Origin: Nitrospirae bacterium GWC2_57_13
GTDB lineage: Bacteria > Nitrospirota > UBA9217
Direction: 5' to 3'
Length of the DNA stretch: 37,656 nucleotides
NCBI GenBank assembly: GCA_001805055.1
Contig: MHDZ01000017.1
Coordinates: 13,357-51,012, forward strand
Shown here: positions 18,215-28,574 of the stretch, one piece after another
How the letters are laid out: each line of letters opens with the position of its first letter
Position numbering within the stretch: the first letter of the stretch is position 1
The notes under the pieces: generated by a model
What the model was told of the DNA's origin: nothing
Seen by the model: the letters and a program-made list of their open reading frames with translations, nothing else
Database searches by the model: none
Made by a program: the position numbers and the translations under genes

Positions 18215-18664
18215 ATGAAACTTGCTATTGCCGCCGACCACGGCGGCTGGGAGCTGAAAACTGAACTCCTTAAATTTATTGGGAAAATAGCGAATGTCGA
18301 GGTTGCGGACTACGGCACTTCGGGCCCGGACTCCGTTGACTATCCGGACTTCGGCAAAAAGGTGGCCGAGGCCGTTTCGAGCGGTGCTGTCGACCGCGGC
18401 ATCCTGATCTGCGGAACAGGCATCGGTATGTCGATCACGGCCAACCGGTTCCCTAAAATACGCGCCGCGCTGTGCCACGATCACTTCACCGCGCAGATGA
18501 GCAGGCTGCACAACGACGCCAACATCCTGGTGATGGGCGAGCGTGTCATCGGCCGGGGCGTGGCCTGCGAGATCGTGAAGACCTGGCTTGAGACGGAATT
18601 CGAAGGGGGCCGGCATCTGGGCCGGCTTGAGAAGATCGAAGCAATCGGACAAAGGACACGATAA
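18215..18664 (+). CDS. rpiB: Ribose-5-phosphate isomerase B
   Basis: '[16 protein letters not shown]', '[28 protein letters not shown]', '[19 protein letters not shown]'. Confidence 0.95.
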   Translation: MKLAIAADHGGWELKTELLKFIGKIANVEVADYGTSGPDSVDYPDFGKKVAEAVSSGAVDRGILICGTGIGMSITANRFPKIRAALCHDHFTAQMSRLHNDANILVMGERVIGRGVACEIVKTWLETEFEGGRHLGRLEKIEAIGQRTR

Positions 18665-18682
18665 AAGGACAGGGACCGCACA

Positions 18683-19936
18683 ATGTCGGACTTGAAAAAT
18701 ATGGACCCCGAGGTATTCAACGCCATCAAAGGGGAGGAGGAGCGCGAACTGAGTAAGGTCGTGCTGATCGCCTCCGAGAACTACGTGAGCAAGCCTGTGC
18801 TCGAAGCGCAGGGTTCGGTCTTCACGAACAAGTATGCCGAGGGATATCCCGGCCGGCGCTACTACGGCGGCTGTGAGTTCGCCGATCAGGTGGAGAACCT
18901 AGCCATCGAGCGGGGGAAGAAGATCTTCGGCGCCGAGCACGTGAATGTGCAGCCCCATTCGGGGTCGCAGGCAAACATGGCCGTCTATTTCAGCGTGCTG
19001 AAGCCCGGGGCTATGATCATGGGCATGGCACTGCCCCACGGCGGGCATCTGACCCACGGGGCCACCGTGAGTTTCTCCGGCACGCTGTATAAGTCAGTTT
19101 CCTACGGCGTTGACCGGAAGACGGAGATGCTCGATTACGATGAAGTGGAGCGTCTGGTCGTCGAGCACAAGCCGAAGATGCTCGTGGTCGGCGCAAGCGC
19201 CTACTCACGGGTCTTTGATTTCGGGCGATTCCGGAAGATCGCCGACCGCGTCGGCGCCTACTTCATGGCCGATATCGCACATATTGCCGGTCTGATCGCG
19301 GCAGGTGTGCATCCGAGTCCCGTGCCGTATGCGGATTTCGTCACCACCACAACGCACAAGACCCTGCGAGGCCCCCGTGGCGGGATGATCATGTGCCGCG
19401 AGAAGTTCGCCAAGGCCGTGGACAAACAGATATTTCCCGGCATTCAGGGCGGCCCGCTCGTGCACGTGATCGCGGCCAAGGCCGTGGCCTTCCTGGAGGC
19501 GCTCCAGCCGGATTTTCGCGATTACCAGCAGCAGGTCGTGAAGAACGCCCGGGCACTCGCTTCGGTCCTGGTGCAGGACGGATTCAGGATCGTTTCGGGC
19601 GGAACGGACAATCACCTCATGCTCGTGGATCTTACTCCCAAGGGCATCACGGGCAAGGAGGCGGACCATGCCCTCGACGCCGCGGGGATCACGGTGAACA
19701 AAAACAGCATTCCCTTCGACGAGAAGCCGCCCATGGTCACGAGCGGCATCCGCCTCGGCACGCCCATCGTGACCACGCGGGGCATGCGTGAACCGGAGAT
19801 GAAGATCATCGGCGACCTGATCTGCGAGGCCCTGGCCAACATCGCCTCGCCTGCCAGGCTTGCCGGGGTCCGCGAAAAGATCAAAGTGCTCTGCAGCCGC
19901 TACCCGATGTTCGCACTGGAGAAGGCAGGCGTTTAA
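18683..19936 (+). CDS. glyA: Serine hydroxymethyltransferase
   Basis: '[37 protein letters not shown]', '[17 protein letters not shown]', '[15 protein letters not shown]'. Confidence 0.97.
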   Translation: MSDLKNMDPEVFNAIKGEEERELSKVVLIASENYVSKPVLEAQGSVFTNKYAEGYPGRRYYGGCEFADQVENLAIERGKKIFGAEHVNVQPHSGSQANMAVYFSVLKPGAMIMGMALPHGGHLTHGATVSFSGTLYKSVSYGVDRKTEMLDYDEVERLVVEHKPKMLVVGASAYSRVFDFGRFRKIADRVGAYFMADIAHIAGLIAAGVHPSPVPYADFVTTTTHKTLRGPRGGMIMCREKFAKAVDKQIFPGIQGGPLVHVIAAKAVAFLEALQPDFRDYQQQVVKNARALASVLVQDGFRIVSGGTDNHLMLVDLTPKGITGKEADHALDAAGITVNKNSIPFDEKPPMVTSGIRLGTPIVTTRGMREPEMKIIGDLICEALANIASPARLAGVREKIKVLCSRYPMFALEKAGV

Positions 19937-20079
19937 GCCCAACCACGGATGAACACGGGTGCGGCCTTGCTGGACATACGGCAAAGATCCCGGGATGTAA
20001 ACCGAGAGCTTCTTATATCCGTGATGCGAAGCGCCGAGTGAGCGACGCGCACGTGGTTTCTTATCGTGTTCAAAGGACT

Positions 20080-20529
20080 ATGAACAGACCCAGTTGGGAC
20101 GAATATTTCATGGAGATCGCGCACCTGGTGAAGAAGCGGGCAACCTGCCTGCGCCGCCAGGTGGGCGCCGTCATCGTGAAGGACAAGAATATCCTCGCCA
20201 CGGGGTACAACGGCGCTCCTTCGGGCATCATGCACTGCGCCGACCGCGGGTGCCTGCGTGAACAGCTCGGCATCCCTTCGGGCGAGCGGCATGAGATCTG
20301 CCGGGGGCTCCATGCGGAGCAGAACGCCATCATCCAGTCGGCGAAGCACGGCACGAGCATCCAGGGCGCCACGCTCTACTGCACGAACCAGCCCTGCGGC
20401 ATCTGTGCTAAGATGGTGATCAATGCGGGCATCGAGCGCATCGTGTACGAGGACGGCTATCCGGACGAGTTGGCATCGGACATGATCGCCGAATCGGGAA
20501 TAACGCTCGTTCATTACACGAGGAAATAA
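20080..20529 (+). CDS. Deoxycytidylate (dCMP) deaminase family (start 20038 GTG or 20080 ATG)
   Basis: '[25 protein letters not shown]', '[12 protein letters not shown]', '[19 protein letters not shown]' (HAE / PCxxC). Confidence 0.9.
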   Translation: MNRPSWDEYFMEIAHLVKKRATCLRRQVGAVIVKDKNILATGYNGAPSGIMHCADRGCLREQLGIPSGERHEICRGLHAEQNAIIQSAKHGTSIQGATLYCTNQPCGICAKMVINAGIERIVYEDGYPDELASDMIAESGITLVHYTRK

Positions 20530-20539
20530 GACAGGGGAC

Positions 20540-20690
20540 AAATAACAAAGTTCAAATCCCAAATAACAAAGAATTTCCAATAACCAAGCCTCAAACAGTT
20601 TGGCAATTCAATGGTGAGGCTTATTGATAATTTGATGTGTGCCGATTGGAATTTGGCTGGAATTTGAATCTTGTAACTTGGAGCTTTTTC
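20540..20690. repeat. AT-rich imperfect palindrome between dCMP deaminase and nrdR
   Basis: AAGCCTCA (20586-20593) pairs exactly with TGAGGCTT (20615-20622); outer 'aaagttcaaatcccaaataac' is partly complementary to 'tttggctggaatttgaatctt'. Confidence 0.55.
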
Positions 20691-20694
20691 CGTT

Positions 20695-21189
20695 ATGCAG
20701 TGTCCCTACTGTTCCAGCATCGACAATAAAGTGGTCGACTCCCGGATCGGCAAGGAAGGCGACGCCATTCGGCGCCGGAGGGAGTGCCTCAAGTGTGAGC
20801 GCCGCTTCACCACGTATGAGCGGGTGGAGGATGTGCTGCCCTTCGTCATCAAGAAGGACAGCCGGCGGGAACAGTACGATCGGTTGAAGATCCTGCAGGG
20901 CATCAAGAAGGCCTGCGAAAAGCGTCCCATCAGCGTTGAGGCCCTCGAAAAGGTCGTGGACAATATCGAGAAGTCCATCCAGGACCGGGGCCTCAAGGAG
21001 ATCCCCAGCACCATCATCGGCGAAGAAGTGATGAGCCACCTGCACGGCCTCGACGAGGTCGCCTACGTCCGCTTCGCTTCGGTCTATCGGTCCTTCAAGG
21101 ACATCAATGAGTTCATGGATGAGCTGAAGGACATCCTGAACACCAAGGAGATGCGGGCCTTGAAGAACGGCGTTGGCCGGGATTCCTGA
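20695..21189 (+). CDS. nrdR: Transcriptional repressor NrdR
   Basis: '[45 protein letters not shown]' zinc ribbon followed by ATP-cone. Confidence 0.96.
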   Translation: MQCPYCSSIDNKVVDSRIGKEGDAIRRRRECLKCERRFTTYERVEDVLPFVIKKDSRREQYDRLKILQGIKKACEKRPISVEALEKVVDNIEKSIQDRGLKEIPSTIIGEEVMSHLHGLDEVAYVRFASVYRSFKDINEFMDELKDILNTKEMRALKNGVGRDS

Positions 21190-21500
21190 TGCACCGCAGT
21201 CATCCCTCTGCCCCCACCCTCATCCGGACACCTCGGAACCATCGAAAAGAAAGTTCCCGCAAGGCGAAAGATAGCAAAGAAATGTCTGGTTCCTTGGGTT
21301 TTAAACTCGGGCTTAAGGGTTTTCTCTGCGTACTCTCTCCGTCCCGCGTCCAATAAATATTAGTCACGGAGCGGGGGCGGCTCTGCGAGAGATGCCTTTG
21401 TTTCAAATGTAGAATTCCTGTTTTAAAAACCTGTGCGAGCTTTGCGATAGGCGCGTTTAGTTCCGGTTTGTCCCGAATAGAATGAAGGAACGAATTTCCC

Positions 21501-23672
21501 ATGCCTGACCTCGTCGTAGACATCGCTGTCGGCATCTCCGTGCACAAGACCTTTCACTATCGGGCCCCCGGGGAGATGCAGGACCTGCTTCTGCCGGGCA
21601 CACGCGTGCTCATACCTTTCGGCAGCCGGCGCGTTACAGGTACGGTAATCGGCCTCCTGTCCGGCGTTGCTTCTGACGGGCTGAAGCAGGTGATCGAGGT
21701 GCTCGATGACCACCTGTCTCCCGAACTGCTGGATCTGGCCCGCTGGATGTCGGACTACTACCTCCATCCCCTGGGACTCACGATCGAGACGCTCTTGCCG
21801 AAGGCGCTGGGAAGGGCCGTGCCAAAGATGGAGAAGATGCTTTGTCTCATCGCAGGCGCTGATACGGCCGCGCCCAAGGGGCCGAAGCAGGCGGCTCTTC
21901 TGCATTTGCTGAAAGAGCAGGGTGAGACCGCAGTATCTGCACTCGACGGGTTCTCGCGTTCCACGATCAAGTCCCTTCAGGATGCGGGGCTTCTTGAGAT
22001 CACGGAGCGGGAGCTTTCTCTTGTGCCCGTGACCGAAGCCGGCATCCGGGACAAACCCCCTGAGCTGATGCCCGAGCAGGCCGGAGCAGTAGCCGAGATC
22101 GGGGCATCCTTATTCTCCGGGACCTTCGGCGTCTATTTGCTGCACGGCGTGACCGGCAGCGGCAAGACCGAGGTCTATCTCCATTCCATCGCATTGCTCT
22201 CCGGCACGGGCCGCGGCGCCATTGTACTGGTTCCCGAGATCGCCCTCACTCCGCAGCTTCTCGGCAGGTTCCAGCGCCGCTTTGGCGACCGCGTGGCAGT
22301 GCTGCACAGTGGCCTGACCGACCGGGAGCGGGCAGACGAATACCGCAGGATCCGGTCCGGAGGCGTGGATGTGGCTGTCGGGGCCCGTTCAGCAGTCTTC
22401 GCCCCCTTTGCGAAACTGGGCCTCGTCATCGTCGACGAGGAGCACGAGAATTCCTACAAGCAGGAAGAAGGCCTGCGTTATCAGGCCCGTGATGTGGCGG
22501 TCATGCGAGCCAAGCTCCAGGCGGCCGTGGCCGTGCTCGGCTCGGCAACGCCCTCGCTTGAAAGCTTTTTCAATGCAGCAGCGGGAAAATACCGCCTGCT
22601 CAGACTGTCCGCGCGCGTCGACCACCGGCCCATGCCCGAGGTGGCCGTGATCGATTTGAAGGCACAGCCCGCGGAAGGAGGGTATGCTCCGGCCCTGCAG
22701 GCCGCTATCAGGGAGCGGACCGAAAAGAAGGAGCAGACGCTGCTGCTGTTGAATCGCCGGGGCTTCTCATCGGTCCTCATCTGCCGCGACTGCGGAACTG
22801 CGATCCGGTGCCCGAGCTGCAGCGTGTCGCTCACCTTTCATAAACCCGAAGCGAAGCTCAAGTGCCACTACTGCGATCACGTGACCTTCGCGCCTGACTG
22901 GTGCCCGTCCTGCAGCGGCATCAACCTGAAGCTGCTTGGAACGGGAACGCAGAAGGTGGAAGAGGAGCTGCAGAGGTTATTCCCCGCCGCCGTTGTCGTC
23001 CGGATGGACAGCGACAGCGTGAAGGGGCGGCAGGCCTACGAGACCCTGCTCGGACAAGTTGACCGCGGCGAGGTGGATATTTTGCTCGGTACGCAGATGG
23101 TGGCCAAGGGGCATGATTTTCCCGGCGTCACCCTCGTCGGCGTTGTTGATGCCGACATCGGCCTGAACCTTCCGGACTTCCGGTCCGCTGAACGGACCTT
23201 TCAGCTCATCACCCAGGCAGCAGGCAGGGCAGGGCGGGGGGACCGGCCAGGTCAGGTGATGATCCAGACCATGAATCCCGGGCACTACGCAGTCCGGCAC
23301 AGCACGACCCATGACTATGAAGGGTTCTATGAGGAAGAGATCCAATACCGCCGGGAGCTGGGCTATCCGCCGTTCCGGCGGCTCGTCAAGTTCGAGGTCC
23401 GGAGCGCCCAGGAGCAGATCGCGTCAGACGCTGCGCGCAAGGCCTTCAACCGCATGCGCACCATGATCCGCGGGAATGATCCTGCTGTGCTCGGGCCTGC
23501 GCCGTCGCCTGTTGCGCGGGTGCGCGGCAGGTACCGGTTCCAGATACTGCTGCTGTCGGAGCGTCGGGACCTGCTGAGGCGCGTTGCTCTTGAGGGAAAG
23601 AGCGTTGTGGAGGACGAATACGGCCGGGCCTGCAGGGTCGTCGTGGATGTGGACCCGGTGAATTTGATGTAA
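21501..23672 (+). CDS. priA: Primosomal protein N' (PriA helicase)
   Basis: 'LLHGVTGSGKTEVYLHSIA', 'VIVDEEHENSYKQEEGLRYQARDVAVMRA', Zn motifs 'CRDCGTAIRCPSCSVSLTFHKPEAKLKCHYC', 'QAAGRAGRGDRPGQV'. Confidence 0.95.
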   Translation: MPDLVVDIAVGISVHKTFHYRAPGEMQDLLLPGTRVLIPFGSRRVTGTVIGLLSGVASDGLKQVIEVLDDHLSPELLDLARWMSDYYLHPLGLTIETLLPKALGRAVPKMEKMLCLIAGADTAAPKGPKQAALLHLLKEQGETAVSALDGFSRSTIKSLQDAGLLEITERELSLVPVTEAGIRDKPPELMPEQAGAVAEIGASLFSGTFGVYLLHGVTGSGKTEVYLHSIALLSGTGRGAIVLVPEIALTPQLLGRFQRRFGDRVAVLHSGLTDRERADEYRRIRSGGVDVAVGARSAVFAPFAKLGLVIVDEEHENSYKQEEGLRYQARDVAVMRAKLQAAVAVLGSATPSLESFFNAAAGKYRLLRLSARVDHRPMPEVAVIDLKAQPAEGGYAPALQAAIRERTEKKEQTLLLLNRRGFSSVLICRDCGTAIRCPSCSVSLTFHKPEAKLKCHYCDHVTFAPDWCPSCSGINLKLLGTGTQKVEEELQRLFPAAVVVRMDSDSVKGRQAYETLLGQVDRGEVDILLGTQMVAKGHDFPGVTLVGVVDADIGLNLPDFRSAERTFQLITQAAGRAGRGDRPGQVMIQTMNPGHYAVRHSTTHDYEGFYEEEIQYRRELGYPPFRRLVKFEVRSAQEQIASDAARKAFNRMRTMIRGNDPAVLGPAPSPVARVRGRYRFQILLLSERRDLLRRVALEGKSVVEDEYGRACRVVVDVDPVNLM

Positions 23673-23811
23673 AGGGCGGCATGGCGCAAAAAACAGTAAG
23701 CTGTTCTCAGGGCAGTGATATAGTGTTGCACGTTGAAGAATGAGGGCCCGGCTGGAAACTTTGGAGGGCATTGTTTCTCTCTGATAACTCACCCACAGGA
23801 GCCTTTTTACG

Positions 23812-24150
23812 ATGACTAAATCTATTGAATCGATCCTGGCCTGGCTGGTGATGACGGTCTTCGCCGTTGCCGCGGGTTTCATCGTGTGGTTCCTCGGCGC
23901 GACCTACTCCCGCCACTATGCGGCCAAGACGTGGGTGGAAGTTCCTGCCGCAGTGCGGAGCTTCGACATACGAACGAGCCGTTCGCGCAGCACAGGTTCC
24001 TCAATGCCGACCATCCAAAGCCGCCTGAGCGCCCTGTACACTTATGAATTCGAAGGGACGAGCGACACCGGGGACCGCGTGGATTTCAGCTTCGGCTCCG
24101 ACAACTTCAGCGGCGCGCGGCGCTCCGAGCAGCTTGCCTGGCTGATGTAA
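23812..24150 (+). pseudogene. DUF3592-like membrane-anchored protein, possibly C-terminally truncated
   Basis: N-terminal TM helix then 'TWVEVPAAVRSFDI...LSALYTYEFEGTSDTGDRVDFSFGSDN'; stops where DUF3592-type proteins usually continue. No homologue alignment available. Confidence 0.4.
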
Positions 24151-24258
24151 GGGGAACCAGTGAGCAGAGAGGTCCATGCTCAGCGTCGCATACAGTCGTT
24201 GCGACACGTATATACGAAGTGTCGGACATTGCAGCTTGCGTTGTAAGGAGGGCGTTCG

Positions 24259-24414
24259 ATGGCAGAGGATTCAGTGTTGTGTTCTGCCTGTGGTCTGCCG
24301 CTCAAGGACTGCATCTGTTGTCCTGAATGAGGCCATGTATGCCTCCTGGACCAGGGGGAACTGTACTGTCCTGTCTGTTTTCCCGAGCCGAAGGAGACGG
24401 AGGATGGCCCGTGA
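24259..24414 (+). other. Small Cys-rich zinc-ribbon-like ORF interrupted by one in-frame TGA (candidate UGA/Sec codon or nonsense mutation)
   Basis: RBS AAGGAGG; MAEDSVLCSACGLPLKDCICCPE-[TGA 24328-24330]-GHVCLLDQGELYCPVCFPEPKETEDGP*, same frame throughout. Confidence 0.5.
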
Positions 24415-24503
24415 GCGTCGCGGTCAAGGAACGCTATGCCGTGGGGAGCTTCAAGTCTCGACAAGTCCGTGCAGGTATCCGGCTGAGCGATGCCCAGGTG
24501 ATA

Positions 24504-24532
24504 TTGACATTTTTCTGCCAGCGGAGTAATCT
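24504..24532 (+). promoter_or_regulatory. Candidate sigma70 promoter upstream of the 24579 ORF
   Basis: TTGACA (24504-24509), 17-nt spacer, TAATCT (24527-24532). Confidence 0.4.
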
Positions 24533-24578
24533 ATACATACGACTACCGCGTATTGTTTTTTTCTGAAGGAGGTCTGTC

Positions 24579-24815
24579 ATGAGGTATACGGGCATCCTGT
24601 TGGCGCTTTTTCTGCTGCTCGGTTACGCCCCTGTTTTTGGCAGCGAGGCGGAAAAAACAGCGAAAGAGGGTTTCCGGCAGGTCCATCAGGGTATGAAAAA
24701 GGTAACCAAGTCCGTCCATAAGAAGGCAAAGAAGGACACCCGCATCATCGACAAGAACGCGAAGAAAACCTGGGAAAAAGCGGGCGACGATATCAATAAA
24801 GCGACGAAGGATTGA
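24579..24815 (+). CDS. Small secreted Lys-rich hypothetical protein
   Basis: Signal peptide 'MRYTGILLALFLLLGYAPVFGSEA', Lys-rich mature part; RBS aaggagg. Confidence 0.65.
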   Translation: MRYTGILLALFLLLGYAPVFGSEAEKTAKEGFRQVHQGMKKVTKSVHKKAKKDTRIIDKNAKKTWEKAGDDINKATKD

Positions 24816-24826
24816 TCGCTCACATG

Positions 24827-24866
24827 TGTGGAAGGGGATGAACTGTACAGGCTCATCCCTTTTCTT
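24827..24866 (+). terminator. Candidate terminator after the small secreted protein
   Basis: GGGATGA...TCATCCC followed by TTTTCTTTTT. Confidence 0.6.
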
Positions 24867-24965
24867 TTTAGCGGGCCAGGGCTCGTTGCAACGCGGATCC
24901 CGCCCCTCGGCAGCGCACCGGGAATCGACTTGCATTGAGCATCAGGCATCGTGTATGATTGCACC

Positions 24966-25433
24966 ATGATGGAGCAGAAAAACGAAGCCGCGGCGACCAC
25001 GAACCGCAAGGCGTACCACGATTACTTCATAGAAGAAACCGTTGAGGCCGGCCTGGCGCTCCAGGGCACGGAGGTAAAGTCCCTGCGCCTTGGCCTGGCC
25101 AACCTTTCGGACAGCTACGCCATCGTCAGGAACGACGAGGTCTTCCTGCTGAACGCGAATATCAGCCCCTATCCCCACGGCAACATCATGAACCACGAGC
25201 CGTTGCGCACGCGCAAGCTCCTGCTGCACCGTGAGGAGATCCGGAAGCTGATCGGCAAGATGGCCCTGAAGGGCTATACCATCATCCCCCTCAAGATATA
25301 CTTTGTTCGCGGCAAGGCAAAGGTGCTGCTGGGCCTGGCAAAGGGCAAGAAGTCCTATGACAAGCGCGAGACCATCAAGGCCAAGGAGTCGAAGCGCGAG
25401 GTGGAACGGGTGGTGAAGGAGCGGAACCGGTAG
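24966..25433 (+). CDS. smpB: SsrA-binding protein
   Basis: '[42 protein letters not shown]', '[44 protein letters not shown]'. Confidence 0.96.
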   Translation: MMEQKNEAAATTNRKAYHDYFIEETVEAGLALQGTEVKSLRLGLANLSDSYAIVRNDEVFLLNANISPYPHGNIMNHEPLRTRKLLLHREEIRKLIGKMALKGYTIIPLKIYFVRGKAKVLLGLAKGKKSYDKRETIKAKESKREVERVVKERNR

Positions 25434-25675
25434 CGTCCTTGCGCAAAAAAGGGCGGATATGATATGATCTCGAAGACGGGGTTAAAAGGCTATCTTTTTT
25501 AACAACATCTGGACAAAGATAAGCTCAGATAAATCGAAAACAGTCATCGTGAAATATGGTACACTGATCTCGTGTGTTTTTTCGTAGGTGGTGCGGTTTT
25601 TCTTCCTGCTGTTATCCGTCTTTGTCCGATCTTTCCGCGTCCAAATTGCTCTCACGAAGCTCAAAGGAGGGTGCC

Positions 25676-26476
25676 ATGAAACGTTTGATAGCATTGATCG
25701 CAGTGCTGGCAACGGGGTTGGTCTTTGGGTGCACCAAGCCGCCGCAGATCAAGGGCGAAGAGGTGACCTACTCAAGCGGCGGGGTGACCATGAAGGGTTA
25801 TCTGGCCTTCAATCCCGCCGTGAAGGGAAAGCGGCCGGGCGTCCTGGTGGTGCACGAGTGGTGGGGGCATAACGAATACGCGCGCGAACGGGCCCGCATG
25901 CTGGCGGAGCTGGGTTATACGGCCCTTGCCGTGGACATGTACGGCGAAGGCAAGCAGGCCATGCATCCCACTGATGCGGGGAAGTTCGCAGGAGCGCTGT
26001 TCCAGCAGTTCAATGTTGCCAAGGCGCGGTTCTCTGCCGCCATGGACCTGCTCAAGAAGCACGAGACCGTGAATCCCGGGAAGATCGCGGCTGTCGGATA
26101 CTGTTTCGGCGGAGGCATGGTCCTGAACATGGCCCGGCAGGGCCTGGACCTGAAGGGCGTGGCGAGCTTTCACGGCAGTCTGTCGGCCGTTCAGCCGGCC
26201 AAGCCCGGCGTCGTAAAGGGGAAGGTGCTGGTGCTGCACGGGAGCGAGGATAAGATGACGACGGAGAAGGACGTCGCGGCCTTCAAGAAGGAGATGAAGG
26301 ACGCAGGCGTGGACATGACCTTTATCGCCTATCCTGGAGCGCTGCATGCCTTCACCAACCCCATGGCCGATGAATATGCAAAGAAGTTCGATATACCGCT
26401 GGGCTACAGCGCCGATGCCGACAAGAAGTCGTGGAACGAACTGAAGTACTTTCTCAAGAAGATCTTTGATCAGTGA
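25676..26476 (+). CDS. Dienelactone hydrolase family lipoprotein
   Basis: Lipobox 'LATGLVFGC'; 'VLVVHEWWGHNEYARERARMLAELGYTALAVDMYG', Cys nucleophile 'GYCFGGGM', 'YPGALHAFTNP'. Confidence 0.9.
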   Translation: MKRLIALIAVLATGLVFGCTKPPQIKGEEVTYSSGGVTMKGYLAFNPAVKGKRPGVLVVHEWWGHNEYARERARMLAELGYTALAVDMYGEGKQAMHPTDAGKFAGALFQQFNVAKARFSAAMDLLKKHETVNPGKIAAVGYCFGGGMVLNMARQGLDLKGVASFHGSLSAVQPAKPGVVKGKVLVLHGSEDKMTTEKDVAAFKKEMKDAGVDMTFIAYPGALHAFTNPMADEYAKKFDIPLGYSADADKKSWNELKYFLKKIFDQ

Positions 26477-26804
26477 TCTGCTCTCCTGTCCCGGCCCGGA
26501 GCAGTGGTAGCGCCCCGGGCCGGGGCAAGGTGTGTCATCTGAAGAATTTCCCCAAAAGGGTGATTTTTATCCTAAAAGGGTAAGGAATTTTTTCGCAAAG
26601 ACGCTAAGCTCGCAAAGAAAGACCATAGCAGTTGGCTTCAAAGCCAGGATGTAATGATTTCCTTTGCGCCCTGGCGGTTCAAAATTTTTAATTCCGGTTT
26701 GTCCGGGTTAAGGAAAATTCCTTGCCTTCCCCGTTGCATTCCCCTCCAAGTTGTGATATCACTACAGCATATTCAATGACGACTTTATCGCTAAGGAGGA
26801 TCTC

Positions 26805-28538
26805 ATGAACTCGCTAGTCCTTTCAGGGTTGATGATCGTCGGCTACATTGTTGCCTACCATACGTACGGCAAATATCTCTCACGAAAGATTTTCAAGCTC
26901 GATCCCGCGGCTGTTTGTCCGAGCACCGCACTCAGGGACAACCACGATTACATCCCCACCCGGAAAGAGATCCTCTTTGGCCACCACTTCACCTCCATTG
27001 CCGGACTGGGCCCCATTGTCGGGCCGGCCATCGCCGTTATCTGGGGCTGGGTGCCGGCGGTGCTCTGGGTCTTCTTCGGGTCCATCTTTTTCGGGGGCGT
27101 GCACGATTTCGGCGCCCTCGTCATCTCGCTTCGGAAGGACGGCCGCTCCATCGGCGATCTGGCCGCTGACGTCGTGAATAAACGAGTCCGGACCCTCTTC
27201 CTGCTGATCATCTTCTTCGAGCTCTGGCTCATTATTGCCGTCTTCGCGCTGGTCATCGGCATCCTCTTCACCATGTATCCCATCGCCGTGATCCCCGTGT
27301 GGTTCGAGATCCCGATCGCGCTCTATCTCGGATACCTCATCTACAAAAAAGGAAAGGACGCCTTCTGGCCCAGCATCGTTGCAGTGATCATCATGTACGT
27401 GACCGTGGTCATCGGCGCGTACTATCCCATCGACCTGAGCGCTCTGTTCGGTTTGAGCGCCAAGGCGTCGCTCATCACCTGGATACTTCTCGTCCTGGTG
27501 TTCAATGCCTGGCTCGCCTCAAGCCTTCCCGTCCACGCCCTGCTCCAGCCCCGGGATTACATCAACTCTCACCAGCTCATGGTTGCCATGGTGCTGCTCA
27601 TGATCGGCGTCTTCGTCGCCCACCCGCCCGTGGTCGCGCCGGCCACCAATTTTGCGGTCCAGGGCGCTCCGCCCATATGGCCCTTCATCTTCGTGATCAT
27701 CGCCTGCGGCGCAATCTCCGGCTTTCACAGCGTGGTCAGTTCCGGGACCACGTCCAAGCAGTGTGACGCGGAGAACAGCTCCCTGTTCATCGGCTACGGG
27801 GGCATGCTGATGGAGGCGACCCTGTCGACCCTCGTGATCGTTGCGGTCGTTGCAGGGATCGGCATGGGCATGCCGGGAAAAGGAGGGGAAATCTTCACGG
27901 GAGCCGCCGCCTTCAACCACCACTACGCAAGCTGGGGCGCCGTGGGAGGACTGGCATCGCAGCTCGCGGCCTTTGTGCAGGGCTCGGCGAACCTGATCGA
28001 GAGTTACGGGATCCCGAAGGACATGGCCCTCGCAGTGATGGCCGTTTTCATTGTTTCATTTGCCGGCACGACGGTGGATTCGGCAACCCGCATCCAGCGG
28101 TACGTGGTGAACGAGTTGGCGAGCGCCTATCGCTTTAAGCCCCTCATGGGACGCCAGGTAGCTACGCTGTTCGCGGTCATTACGGCCTTTCTCCTGGCCT
28201 TCTGGGACGGCAGCGGCAAGGGCGCGCTGAAGCTCTGGCCCCTTTTCGGGTCGGTGAACCAGCTCCTGGCCGGCCTGGCCCTGCTCGTGATCACAATCTA
28301 CCTTGCCCGGCGCAAGGTGAACGTGGCGTACACGGGCATCCCCATGGTGTTCATGATCTTCATGACCGGGTGGGCCATGCTGTATAATATTGGGGCATAT
28401 TTCAAGAGCTCGAACTGGCTTCTTCTGGGGATCGGCGTCGCGGTGTTCATTCTCGAGATCTGGATGATCATCGAGAGCGTTGTGGTGCTGCGAAAGGTGT
28501 ATGCCGACAGGTCGGCGGTCCCCGGGGCCGCGGCCTGA
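26805..28538 (+). CDS. cstA: Carbon starvation protein A family peptide transporter
   Basis: 'KEILFGHHFTSIAGLGPIVGPAIAVIWGWVPAVLWVFFGSIFFGGVHDFGALVISLR' and 'GFHSVVSSGTTSKQ'. Confidence 0.93.
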   Translation: MNSLVLSGLMIVGYIVAYHTYGKYLSRKIFKLDPAAVCPSTALRDNHDYIPTRKEILFGHHFTSIAGLGPIVGPAIAVIWGWVPAVLWVFFGSIFFGGVHDFGALVISLRKDGRSIGDLAADVVNKRVRTLFLLIIFFELWLIIAVFALVIGILFTMYPIAVIPVWFEIPIALYLGYLIYKKGKDAFWPSIVAVIIMYVTVVIGAYYPIDLSALFGLSAKASLITWILLVLVFNAWLASSLPVHALLQPRDYINSHQLMVAMVLLMIGVFVAHPPVVAPATNFAVQGAPPIWPFIFVIIACGAISGFHSVVSSGTTSKQCDAENSSLFIGYGGMLMEATLSTLVIVAVVAGIGMGMPGKGGEIFTGAAAFNHHYASWGAVGGLASQLAAFVQGSANLIESYGIPKDMALAVMAVFIVSFAGTTVDSATRIQRYVVNELASAYRFKPLMGRQVATLFAVITAFLLAFWDGSGKGALKLWPLFGSVNQLLAGLALLVITIYLARRKVNVAYTGIPMVFMIFMTGWAMLYNIGAYFKSSNWLLLGIGVAVFILEIWMIIESVVVLRKVYADRSAVPGAAA

Positions 28539-28574
28539 TAGGATTCACGGTGCCGGAACAGACGAACGACTGCA

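Noticed and set aside
24176-24529. 117-aa + strand ORF in the priA-smpB spacer
   Set aside because: Overlaps the better-supported RBS-led Cys-rich frame at 24259-24414 and reads as nonsense; no domain-like pattern.
26489-26525. GC-rich hairpin after the dienelactone hydrolase gene (cccggcccgg...ccgggccggg) as an intrinsic terminator
   Set aside because: The stem is strong but no T-run follows, so I did not call it an intrinsic terminator.
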